A stretch of 64,000 nt of DNA. Source: Dehalococcoidia bacterium (GTDB lineage Bacteria; Chloroflexota; Dehalococcoidia; Lucifugimonadales; SHYT01). Of this stretch, positions 9,512 through 17,216 are shown one piece after another (positions within the stretch are counted from its first letter, which is position 1; each line of letters opens with the position of its first letter). The notes below the pieces were generated by a model that saw only the letters and a list, made by a program, of their open reading frames with translations, did not search any database and was not told where the DNA came from. Where the stretch lies: the NCBI GenBank assembly GCA_009693045.1, contig SHXZ01000002.1, positions 62,001 to 126,000 on the forward strand. The letters are read 5' to 3'. The translations under genes and the position numbers were made by a program.

Positions 9512-9925
9512 CTAGCCGGATGCAATCTCTTGCAGGTGCTTCTGCGCCGCGAGCAGTTGTTCATCCACCGACCTTGCGTCCGACGCGTCAACCGTCACCG
9601 AGCGCATGGCCCCGCTCTGCGCCGCCTCCTCCAACTGCTGCACCAGCGCCTCCTCACGCTCCCGCAGCCGCGTCTGCATGATGATCACGTTCGTCAGCGT
9701 CTCCTTCAGCTCCTGAGCGGCTTTATCTTCGGCTTGCGACGTCGGGAGCGCGCGCTGGAGGGCGGTGAGCAGGCGCAGGCGGATGGCGTTCCACTCGGCG
9801 ACGTAGCGCACCCGCCAGGAGAACTCGTCGGCCCTCAGCGCGAAAGGGTCACCACCCAGCCGGCCAACAACATCGAGATAGGTATTCAAGAATCGCTGAT
9901 GTTCCGGTGATTGGGCCACGACCAC
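9512..9925 (-). CDS. hypothetical helical protein
   Basis: 137 residues, no family recognised. The second half (residues 60-137) is rich in Glu, Gln, Arg and Leu with heptad-like spacing (QTRLREREEALVQQLEEAA), suggesting a coiled coil. There is no signal peptide or membrane segment. It begins with GTG 20 nt after the stop of the MoeA-like gene at 9946-11895 and is probably co-transcribed with it. The Shine-Dalgarno match is weak. The codon pattern on this strand looks coding, but function cannot be proposed. Confidence 0.55.
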   Translation of the reverse strand: MVVAQSPEHQRFLNTYLDVVGRLGGDPFALRADEFSWRVRYVAEWNAIRLRLLTALQRALPTSQAEDKAAQELKETLTNVIIMQTRLREREEALVQQLEEAAQSGAMRSVTVDASDARSVDEQLLAAQKHLQEIASG

Positions 9926-9945
9926 CTTCGGCTTACGCTCGATCC

Positions 9946-11895
9946 TTACCCCACTTCCGCCGACACCTGCCCCATGCGCGTCACGTCGTAGCCGCCCAGG
10001 GCCGCCACGTCGCGGCGGAACGCCTCGCTTCGGATAGCGGCGAGAAGGGGTGCCAGCAGCGCGCTCTCGTAGTGCTCGCGAGGGATGACCAGATCGTACT
10101 GCTCCTGGAGCAGCGGCACGAAGTCCAGCTCCAATGCCCGCGCGGCGGCCAGGATGCCCAGTCCCGCGTCTGCCGTGCCGCTCGTCACCGCCGCGGCCAC
10201 CGCCAGGTGCGTGTACTCCTCGCGCTCGTAGCCGTGGATGCGCTCCGGCGCCAGGCCAATCTGCTTGAGTTTCTCGTCCAGCAGCACCCGCGTGCCGGAG
10301 CCGCGCTGCCGGTTGATGAACGCCACATCCGCCCGCGCCAGGTCCTCCAGCGACGCGACGCGTTTGGGGTTACCCTTGGCGACGATGAGGCCCTGGACCC
10401 GTCCCACCAGGTGCACCAGGACGACGCGCCGGCCCTCAAGGACGCGCCGGACGGCGGGGACGTTGTACTCGCCCGTGTCCTCGTCCAGCAGGTGGCACCC
10501 GGCCAGGTGCGCCTCGCCGCGCTTCAGGGCTAGCAGGCCGCCCATGCTGCCGACGTTGGACGACGAGAGCGTCAGCGTCGCATCCTGGCGCCGTAGGTGG
10601 CTCGCCAGCACGTCCAGCGCCAGGTCGTGGCTGCCAATCGCCACGATGGTGCGCTCCACCTCTTCGGGGCTGCGCAGCAGCTCCACGTCCACGGTCGCGC
10701 CCGCGTGAACGCCCTCGGAGAAGCGGGGGATGCGCACCAGGCCGTCGGCGCGCACCAGCGACATGATGACGCCCGCGCCGCGCTGCAGCGGCGTCGCCAC
10801 GGTGCGCTCGTCCACCTTGCCCAGCTTCACGCGCAGGTACTCGTCCTCGCCCATCGGCGAGAGCACCTTTCGGGTCATCGTCGCCCTGACAACGGGGCGT
10901 TTGGGCTGCGCTGCGCCCAGCATCCGCTCCAGCAGCGGCTTGACGAACAGCTCACAGGTGAGGATGGCGGAGACGGGGTAGCCGGGGATGCCTACCACCG
11001 GCTTGCCCGCCGCGACGCCCAGCACGACGGGGTGGCCGGGCCGGATGGCGACGCCGTGCACCAGCACGCGGCCCAGCGACTCCACGACCGGCGCTGTGAA
11101 GTCTTCAGACCCTGCGGAGGAGCCGGCGTTGACGATGACCACGTCGTGCTCGGCCAGCGCCTGCTCAACCACGGCGCGCAGCCGGTCAAAGTCGTCAGGC
11201 GTGGGCGGGAAGCGCGTCGGCGTGCCGCCCCACTCCTGCACCATCGCGGCCAGGGTGAGCGAGTTGTACTCCACCACGTCGCCGGGCTTCAGCGGCGCGC
11301 CGGGCTGGACCAGCTCGTTGCCCGTCGGGATGATGGCGACGCGGGGCCTGCGCCGCACTTCCACCTGCGTGAGACCGCACGCCGCGATGGCGCCCAAGTC
11401 AACCGGGCGCAGGCGGTGGTTCTCCGGCAGCACCAGCTCCGTGGCGACGATGTCCTCGCCGAGGGGTCGGACATGCTGCCACGGCGCGACGGGCGCCTGG
11501 AGCTCAATCGTGGAGGCGTCCTCCTCGTGGACGACCTCCGCCATGACCACCGCGTTGAAGCCGGGCGGGACCGGGTCGCCGGTGTCCACCCAGTGGAACT
11601 GGGTCTCGTGGCGGAGGCGCACCGGCGACGTCTCCGTTGCGCCAACCGTGTCTTCGGCGCGGACGGCCACACCGTCCATGGCGGCGGCGTGGTAGTGAGG
11701 GGACGAGCGGAGCGCCCAGACCGGCGCGGCGGTGACGCGGCCCAAGGCCTGGTCCAGGGGGACGGCCTCACTGGGCGTGGGCCTAAGGGCCGAGGCCTGC
11801 TGCAACGCGCCGAAGAAGCGGGCGTAGGTCTCGTCCAGCGGCAGGTCTTCAAGGTAGTAGCGGCGTTTGCGGCGTTGGTTCATCTTACATGCCAC
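9946..11895 (-). CDS. MoeA-type molybdopterin molybdenumtransferase fused to a periplasmic-binding-like domain
   Basis: 649 residues, about 240 longer than ordinary MoeA. Residues 1-410 are MoeA: DQALGRVTAAPVWA, an AAMDGVAVRAEDT segment, IPTGNELVQPG, the NAGSSAGSEDFT metal/AMP site and VGIPGYPVSAILTCE. Residues about 420-649 form a PBP-like/LysR-substrate-like domain (ASHLRRQDATLTLSSSNVGSMGGLLALKRGEAHLAG, INRQRGSGTRVLLDE, SGTADAGLGI). MoeA inserts molybdenum or tungsten into adenylated molybdopterin; the C-terminal domain may bind oxyanion or act as a sensor (inference). This fusion is known from archaea and some bacteria. An internal ATG at 11883 is an alternative start. A second, unfused MoeA lies at 13111-14343. 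Confidence 0.88.
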   Translation of the reverse strand: MACKMNQRRKRRYYLEDLPLDETYARFFGALQQASALRPTPSEAVPLDQALGRVTAAPVWALRSSPHYHAAAMDGVAVRAEDTVGATETSPVRLRHETQFHWVDTGDPVPPGFNAVVMAEVVHEEDASTIELQAPVAPWQHVRPLGEDIVATELVLPENHRLRPVDLGAIAACGLTQVEVRRRPRVAIIPTGNELVQPGAPLKPGDVVEYNSLTLAAMVQEWGGTPTRFPPTPDDFDRLRAVVEQALAEHDVVIVNAGSSAGSEDFTAPVVESLGRVLVHGVAIRPGHPVVLGVAAGKPVVGIPGYPVSAILTCELFVKPLLERMLGAAQPKRPVVRATMTRKVLSPMGEDEYLRVKLGKVDERTVATPLQRGAGVIMSLVRADGLVRIPRFSEGVHAGATVDVELLRSPEEVERTIVAIGSHDLALDVLASHLRRQDATLTLSSSNVGSMGGLLALKRGEAHLAGCHLLDEDTGEYNVPAVRRVLEGRRVVLVHLVGRVQGLIVAKGNPKRVASLEDLARADVAFINRQRGSGTRVLLDEKLKQIGLAPERIHGYEREEYTHLAVAAAVTSGTADAGLGILAAARALELDFVPLLQEQYDLVIPREHYESALLAPLLAAIRSEAFRRDVAALGGYDVTRMGQVSAEVG

Positions 11896-12139
11896 GCTCT
11901 AAGCTGAAAGCGGTCACATCTTCCTTGCGGGAAGGGTTAAGGTTAGCAATTGTTGAGCTGGAGTCTTACCTGTGCCACCGAGACGAGGGTGGGTTTTGGG
12001 AGGTGTTCCGGGCTCCACTATAGAGGCCCAAGCCCTCAATGCCTCCACCCCTACCACGGGTTCGTCCGTATCCTTGGATATCGCCATGCTAGCAGGGCCA
12101 CCGTGGCGCCGCAACCAGGACAGAGCATCTCTGGCTTTC
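11896..12139. other. intergenic stretch without a recognised feature
   Basis: About 245 nt between the MoeA fusion and the methyltransferase gene. GC is lower than in the flanking coding sequence. I see no convincing ORF, RNA gene or strong terminator. Confidence 0.5.
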
Positions 12140-12865
12140 TCAGCCAGATCTCGGAGGCGCTTTCACGCAGCGCAGGGCAACGACCGCGTTCAGATGGACC
12201 GACGGGACAAAGAAAGGCAGGTAGCGCACGGTTTCAACGCGGAACCAGTGGCGAAGCTCCTCAAGCACGTCCTGGAACGTGTTGCAGTGCTCCGCTCGGA
12301 CAAAGCGCAAGTAGTCCCCCCTGCCGTACTTGCGCTCGAAATGTCGTTTCGTTGTAAGGCGGCGCCCAAGTTCGTGCGCCAGGCCTCCTTCGGCCGGAAG
12401 TCCGACGAGCAGCTCGCCGTCCGGCTTGAGGACCCGGCGAATCTCAGCCAGACTCGCGGGGAGGTTATGCAGGTGCTCAAACGAATACACGCTCACCACG
12501 CGATCAAAACACTCTGGGTGAAAGGGAAGGGAGTAGGCATCGCCGTGGACCGGTCTCAAATGAGGAAAGCTTTGCGTTGCTATCTCAAGATGCTCTCGGT
12601 TGATCTCCAGCCCGACGTATGTCCCACCGGAGACGAATCTGGCGTGGTATCCTTGGCCGCAGCCAACCTCCAGAGTTACCGAGCTTGCCTGCGGGCGACG
12701 CGAAAACTTTTCAATTTCCACGTGCGGTTGACGTTGGATCCATCCTAAAAATCCGGAATATCCCCACTCCGTGTATCCAAGGAGCCACTCTCTTTTCAGC
12801 TGGAGCTCCTCTTCCGAGAGCTGCAACACCGGCTTGGGCCAGCGCGCTTGGCGACGAGTGGTCAT
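12140..12865 (-). CDS. class I SAM-dependent methyltransferase
   Basis: 241 residues. The SAM-binding motif I is LEVGCGQGYHARFV (about residues 65-78), followed by YVGLEINREHLEIA (acidic ribose-binding residue), VHGDAYSLPFHPECFDRVVS and the EHLHNLPASLAEIRRVLKPDGELLVG strand typical of Methyltransf_11 proteins. ATG at 12865 has AAAGGA upstream and fits the domain; an in-frame ATG at 12964 gives an unlikely extension. The acceptor substrate is unknown. It stands alone between two molybdenum cofactor genes, with GC below its neighbours, so it may be an acquired gene. Confidence 0.85.
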   Translation of the reverse strand: MTTRRQARWPKPVLQLSEEELQLKREWLLGYTEWGYSGFLGWIQRQPHVEIEKFSRRPQASSVTLEVGCGQGYHARFVSGGTYVGLEINREHLEIATQSFPHLRPVHGDAYSLPFHPECFDRVVSVYSFEHLHNLPASLAEIRRVLKPDGELLVGLPAEGGLAHELGRRLTTKRHFERKYGRGDYLRFVRAEHCNTFQDVLEELRHWFRVETVRYLPFFVPSVHLNAVVALRCVKAPPRSG

Positions 12866-13057
12866 AAAGCATCCTTTGGAACGATAAGACCACTCCAGAG
12901 GCTTGGGCCGCAGCGTTTGATCATCGTTTGTTCCTCTCTCAGGTCTCAGGGGATTTGGGAACACCGGCGAGGTGTCTCTTCGTGTGGCGTTGCGCGCAGC
13001 AGCTCCCTGCGTGCTGGCCGCCCGTGTCCTGCGGCGCCCTCAACTAACGGTCCCTGA

Positions 13058-13083
13058 GCGGAGGGACGAATCCGTCCCTCCGC
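13058..13083. repeat. palindromic hairpin near the moeA 3' end
   Basis: Arms GCGGAGGGACG and CGTCCCTCCGC, 11 bp and perfect, around AATC. It lies 28 nt past the stop codon of the moeA gene at 13111-14343 and may terminate it. It resembles the GTAGGG hairpins in layout. Confidence 0.65.
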
Positions 13084-13110
13084 ATCACGAGCGTGCTTCC
13101 GTCCCCACCT

Positions 13111-14343
13111 CTACCACACCCGCACCTCCACCGTCTCCCCCGCGTACAGGCCGCTTTTGTCCAGCGCCACCTTCACCAGCCCGTCGGCGCGGACCAGCGT
13201 GAAGATCAGGTTGGATTTCCCGAACAGCGGCTCCGCACACACCTGCCCGTTCTCGCGGACCAGGCGCACCGGCACGTAGTCCTCGCGCCCTGGCGCCGAG
13301 GCGATGTTCCGGGTGAGCCGCGCCACGACCGTCCGCTCTGTCCGCGAGGCGTTTTCACCGCTCAGCCACCCGATCAGCGGAGTGACAAAGAGGTCAAACA
13401 CCACCATCGCCGACACCGGGTTGCCAGGCAGCCCGACGACTGGCTTGCCGTCGCACATCGCGAGCACGGTCGGCTTCCCCGGCCGGAGCGAGACGCCGTG
13501 GACGAGAACGCCCGGCGCGCCGAGCCGGCTGATGACGTTTGCGGTCATGTCGCGCGTGCTCACGGAGCTGCCGGCGGAGATCACCAGCGCGTCGGCCTCG
13601 GCGAGCGCCTTGCGGGCGGCGGCGAGCAGCGTCGCAAGATCGTCGGGGACGATGCCGAAGCGGAGTGGCGCGCCCCCGGCCTGCTCTACCAGCGCGGCCA
13701 CGGTGTAGCTGTTGATGTCGCGCACCTGGCCTGGGCCCGGCCTGGCCGTCGGCGGCACCACCTCGTCACCCGTGGAGACGATGGCGACGCGCGGGCGGCG
13801 GGCCACGGCGACCTGCGTAACGCCCATCGCCATGAGCCCGCCGATGTCCTGGGCGCGAAGCCGGCGGCCTTTGGGGAGCAGCAGGTCGCCAGGCCTGATG
13901 TCTTCGCCAGGTTGGACGACGTTCTCGCCGGGCGCCACGGGGCGGAGCACCTCAATGGCGTCGGGCCTGACCTCCTGGGTCTGCTCCACCATCACCACCG
14001 CGTCCGCACCCTCTGGCACCATCCCTCCCGTGTAGCAGAGCGCGGCCTGGCCCTGCGCCACCTGCACCGTTGGCGCGCGGCCCATGGGCGCCTCGCCGAC
14101 GACCGAGAGGTACGCCGGCAGGCTCTCGGCGGCCCCGAACGTGTCCTGGGCGCGCACGGCGTACCCGTCCATGTTGGAGCGCGGGAACGCGGGCAGCGCT
14201 TCGGTCGCCGTGAGGTCCGTGGCGAGGACGCGGCCCAGGGCCTGATCGGCGGGGACGACCTCCGACTCCGGCCTTGGCGTGACGTGCTTTCGCAGCACCT
14301 CCAGCGCTTGGCTGGGGGGCAGAACGTTGAACAGCTCGGGCAT
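13111..14343 (-). CDS. moeA: molybdopterin molybdenumtransferase MoeA
   Basis: 410 residues, normal MoeA length. Visible motifs: PADQALGRVLATDLTA, FPRSNMDGYAVRAQDTFGA (substrate pocket), VSTGDEVVPP, the SAGSSVSTRDMTANV catalytic loop and GLPGNPVSAMVVFD. It inserts the metal into MPT-AMP in molybdenum cofactor synthesis. I chose MPELFNVLPPSQALEVL as the start; a GTG at 14385 would add 14 residues of uncertain reality. It differs clearly from the fused MoeA at 9946-11895. Organisms with both tungsten (AOR) and molybdenum (FDH) enzymes often carry two MoeA proteins, and both enzyme types occur 6-15 kb to the right. Confidence 0.9.
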   Translation of the reverse strand: MPELFNVLPPSQALEVLRKHVTPRPESEVVPADQALGRVLATDLTATEALPAFPRSNMDGYAVRAQDTFGAAESLPAYLSVVGEAPMGRAPTVQVAQGQAALCYTGGMVPEGADAVVMVEQTQEVRPDAIEVLRPVAPGENVVQPGEDIRPGDLLLPKGRRLRAQDIGGLMAMGVTQVAVARRPRVAIVSTGDEVVPPTARPGPGQVRDINSYTVAALVEQAGGAPLRFGIVPDDLATLLAAARKALAEADALVISAGSSVSTRDMTANVISRLGAPGVLVHGVSLRPGKPTVLAMCDGKPVVGLPGNPVSAMVVFDLFVTPLIGWLSGENASRTERTVVARLTRNIASAPGREDYVPVRLVRENGQVCAEPLFGKSNLIFTLVRADGLVKVALDKSGLYAGETVEVRVW

Positions 14344-14972
14344 CGTCTCTACCGCCACCACGTGGTCACAACCATGATACATCACGTCGCCACGAGCGGT
14401 GGTGACCTCTCCCCTAAAAGGGAGGGGAGAACAGGCTCTTCCCTCCGGGAAGGGGGAGCTGAACTGACCTTGTTTTGGTGCTCATGACAACCAAGGGACT
14501 TGGGGCCGCCTATCCAGGCGCCGAGCCCGATTGTTTTTTTGCAGTAGGGGATTTCCCATTTGCGCCGGTGTATCGCTGTAGCTGCCATGTTCGTTATTTT
14601 TTTGCTGCTGTTTTCGTTTGCAGAATGTGAAGCAACGAATCCGATTTTCGTAGGGGGACGGTCCGCGGATGACGCAAATTCCGCGGTTTGTGTGGAAGGG
14701 CACGGCGCACGTGGTTGGCTACGTGTGGGTCATTGGGGCAGAATAGAACAGAAGTTCTGTTTTTCGCAAGGGGCGGATGGCAGGGTGGGGAGACGATCCG
14801 CAGCTGGTCAGTGTTGGGAGGAGCGCTGAGGCAGACTCAGCCCGGCCATCGTGGTTGACAGACGCTGTCAGGCGCGCTAGCGTTGGCTTGCCTGGCGCTG
14901 CGCCCCAGTTCTTCCCTCCCCATTCAGGGAGTGACCGAGGGAGAGGTCGCGCAGGCGGGAAGGGGCCTCGGC
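14344..14972. other. divergent intergenic region with repeat, AT-rich island and promoter
   Basis: About 630 nt between divergent moeA and the Ldh-type gene. A CCCCTAAAAGGGAGGGGAG-type dispersed repeat lies at about 14402-14460. Sequence from about 14520 to 14660 is clearly less GC-rich than the surroundings but has no ORF I would accept. A short inverted repeat (AACAGAA/TTCTGTT, 14747-14761) followed by T residues could be a weak terminator. Confidence 0.5.
14855..14883 (+). promoter_or_regulatory. promoter with embedded inverted repeat before the Ldh-type gene
   Basis: TTGACA (14855-14860), 17-nt spacer, TAGCGT (14878-14883). The -35 overlaps an inverted repeat TGACAG-ACG-CTGTCA (14856-14870), a plausible repressor site. 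The gene start is 90 nt downstream. The -10 is weak, so an activator or another start is possible. Confidence 0.45.
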
Positions 14973-16091
14973 ATGACGAGCCGCATTCCATTCGCACGAG
15001 CGGGGTACCAGCGCGTCCGAGATGAAGACGCGGTCCTCGTCAACTGGGAGAAGCTCGCGGCGTTCTGCGCCGACGTGTTCGTGAAGCTCAACGTGCCCCT
15101 GGACGAGGCCCACATCGCGGCGGACGTGCTCGTTCAGTCCGACCTGCGCGGCGTGGACTCCCACGGCGTCGCGCACATGAACCTCAAGAGCTTTTACGTT
15201 GGCAGCCTGCTCAGCGGGAGCGTCAACCCGCGGCCGCGCATGCGTGTGGAGCACGAGTCGCCCTCCACCGCGTTGCTCAACGGCGACAGCGGCCTGGGCC
15301 TCGTGATTGGCCACCACGCCATGAACGAGGCCATCCAGCGCGCTCGCAACGCCGGCACCGGCTGGGTTGCCGTGCGCAACTCGCACCACTACGGCATGGC
15401 GGCCTACTTCGCCATGATGGCCCTGGAGCACGACATGATCGGCATCTCCATGACCAATGCGGGGCCGCAGATGGTCCCGACGTTCGGCGCCAAGCCGATG
15501 CTCGGCACGAACCCGATCGCCGTGGCGATACCGGCGGGGAACGAGCCGCACTTCGTGCTGGACATGGCGACCACGGTGACGGCGGGCGGCAAGTTTGAAA
15601 TCGCTTCGCGCCTGGGCCTGCCCGTCCCGACGGACTGGGGTGCGGACGCCTACGGCTTCCCGACCACCGACCCCAAGATTGCGAACGCGGCGAAATTCTA
15701 CTACCCGCTCGGCGGCACCCGCGAGGGTAGCAGCCACAAGGGGTACGGCCTGGGCGTGGTGGTGGACGTGCTGACGGGCGTCCTCTCCGGCGCGGGAGCG
15801 TCGTTCCTGCTGCCCAGGGGGTACAACGGACATTTCTTCGGCGCCATGCGCGTGGATGGCTTCTGCACCGTGGGCGACTTCAAGTCGCGTATGGACGAAA
15901 TGCTCCGCACGCTCAAGCAGACGCCGCCCGCGCCGGGCCACGACCGCGTGTACGTTGCCGGCGAGATTGAGCACGAGATGAAGCAGGAGCGCATGACGGA
16001 GGGCATTCCGCTGCACAAGGCGGTCATGCAGCAGCTTTTGGACATCAGCAAGGAGCTGAGCGTGTCCTGCGATATTGAGGTGGCGAAGTAG
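14973..16091 (+). CDS. Ldh family (malate/L-lactate/ureidoglycolate type) oxidoreductase
   Basis: 372 residues, typical of the COG2055 NAD(P)-dependent 2-hydroxyacid dehydrogenases, which have their own fold. Motifs: SDLRGVDSHGVAHM (catalytic-region SHG), AVRNSHHYGMAAYFA with the family His residues, GTNPIAVAIPAG, and GSSHKGYGLGVVVDVLTGVLSG. ATG at 14973 follows GAAGGGG and matches the region ahead of the conserved domain; an ATG at 14883 is in frame but adds 30 unlikely residues. Malate, lactate, sulfolactate, ureidoglycolate and diketogulonate are family substrates; this one cannot be assigned. An HpcH/HpaI aldolase follows 129 nt later. Confidence 0.88.
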   Translation: MTSRIPFARAGYQRVRDEDAVLVNWEKLAAFCADVFVKLNVPLDEAHIAADVLVQSDLRGVDSHGVAHMNLKSFYVGSLLSGSVNPRPRMRVEHESPSTALLNGDSGLGLVIGHHAMNEAIQRARNAGTGWVAVRNSHHYGMAAYFAMMALEHDMIGISMTNAGPQMVPTFGAKPMLGTNPIAVAIPAGNEPHFVLDMATTVTAGGKFEIASRLGLPVPTDWGADAYGFPTTDPKIANAAKFYYPLGGTREGSSHKGYGLGVVVDVLTGVLSGAGASFLLPRGYNGHFFGAMRVDGFCTVGDFKSRMDEMLRTLKQTPPAPGHDRVYVAGEIEHEMKQERMTEGIPLHKAVMQQLLDISKELSVSCDIEVAK

Positions 16092-16220
16092 CGACGGCGC
16101 GGCGGGGATCGGCTGGCCGCAAGGCCGGGCGAAAAGGTGCGTGGCATTTCGACCTACTCTTCCTCTCACCGCTTCGCTCAGGGCAGGCTTACGACAGAGG
16201 GGACTTGAAAGGAGCACGCC

Positions 16221-16994
16221 GTGCGCCCGAACAACGTGAAGGCCATGTGGAAGCAGGGCAAGCCCGTCGCCGTCGGCTGGGTGTCCAGCGCCGACACGTA
16301 CGTGGCGGAGGTGATGGCCAACGCGGGCTTTGACGCGCTCGTGCTGGACATGCAGCACGGCATGGGCATCGGGCCGGACCGGGCGGCGACCTGGCTCCAG
16401 GCCGTGAGCACCACGCAGACAGTCCCGATGGTCCGCGTCCCGTGGAACGAGCCGGTATTTATCCAGTGGGTGCTGGACGCGGGCGCGTACGGCGTCATCG
16501 TGCCGCTCGTTAACAATAGGGAGGAGGCCGCCAAGGCCGCTGGCGCCTGCCGCTACCCGCCGCTGGGCTACCGCAGCATGGGCCCCAACCGCGCCCGCCT
16601 CTACGCCGGCGCTGACTACGCCCAACACGCCAACCAGGAGATCGCATGCCTCGTCATGGTGGAGGACCTCCGCACCGTGGACCAGATTGACGAGCTCGCC
16701 AAAGCCCCAGGCATAGACGGCTTTTACATCGGGCCTTCCGACCTGGCCCTCTCCATGGGCCTTCCGGCTGGGGCCTACCGGCAGGACGAGCGTCACGCCG
16801 CCGCGTGCCGGCGCGTCGTGGACGCCGCCAAGGCGCACGGGCTGGTGGCGGGCGTCCACTGCGGCGGGGCGGAGGAGGCCGTGCAGCGGTTCTCGCAGGG
16901 CTTCAAGTTCTGCCCCATCGGCAGCGACGTCGGGATGATCGCTGCGGGTGCCGCAGCGGCGTTGCAGACGGTGCGGAAGGCGTTTCCCCCATAA
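16221..16994 (+). CDS. HpcH/HpaI (class II pyruvate) aldolase family protein
   Basis: 257 residues, a standard length for HpaI-type aldolases, which split 2-keto-3-deoxy or 4-hydroxy-2-oxo acids to pyruvate and an aldehyde with a divalent metal. It shows FDALVLDMQHGMG (family DxEHG, here Gln for Glu), PMVRVPWNEPVFIQWVLDAGAYGVIVP, LVMVEDLRTVDQIDELAKAPG with a metal-binding Glu, and YIGPSDLALSMG. The GTG start has GGAG upstream. Its position after the dehydrogenase suggests a sugar-acid or hydroxyacid route. An aldehyde product could feed the aldehyde oxidoreductase at 20864 (inference). Confidence 0.9.
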   Translation: MRPNNVKAMWKQGKPVAVGWVSSADTYVAEVMANAGFDALVLDMQHGMGIGPDRAATWLQAVSTTQTVPMVRVPWNEPVFIQWVLDAGAYGVIVPLVNNREEAAKAAGACRYPPLGYRSMGPNRARLYAGADYAQHANQEIACLVMVEDLRTVDQIDELAKAPGIDGFYIGPSDLALSMGLPAGAYRQDERHAAACRRVVDAAKAHGLVAGVHCGGAEEAVQRFSQGFKFCPIGSDVGMIAAGAAAALQTVRKAFPP

Positions 16995-17023
16995 CAGACC
17001 TGAGAGCCCTGTTGTTCGCCGTA

Positions 17024-17053
17024 CGTAGGGGCGCAGCATGTTGCGTCCCTACG
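17024..17053. repeat. GTAGGG-type palindromic repeat
   Basis: Arms CGTAGGGGCGCA and TGCGTCCCTACG with one mismatch around GCATGT. It is 30 nt past the aldolase stop codon and could act as its 3' hairpin. Confidence 0.75.
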
Positions 17054-17216
17054 TCTTGTTTTCTCGGACACAGCGTGTCAGGCCAGAGCCCAACGCCCTC
17101 CGAAGCGGTCTGGCTCTCCCTACTTGCCCTCCGAGCCGCAAGCGGTTAGTATCCGTTGGGCCTCAGCCATACTACGGGGCCGGTCCGCATCGGAATCCGT
17201 CACAGGAGAATAAAGC

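Noticed and set aside
14877..17039. A 720-codon minus-strand frame opposite the Ldh-type and aldolase genes
   Set aside because: Composition rich in Arg, His, Ala and Val without any domain; both genes on the plus strand show clear family motifs and ribosome binding sites.
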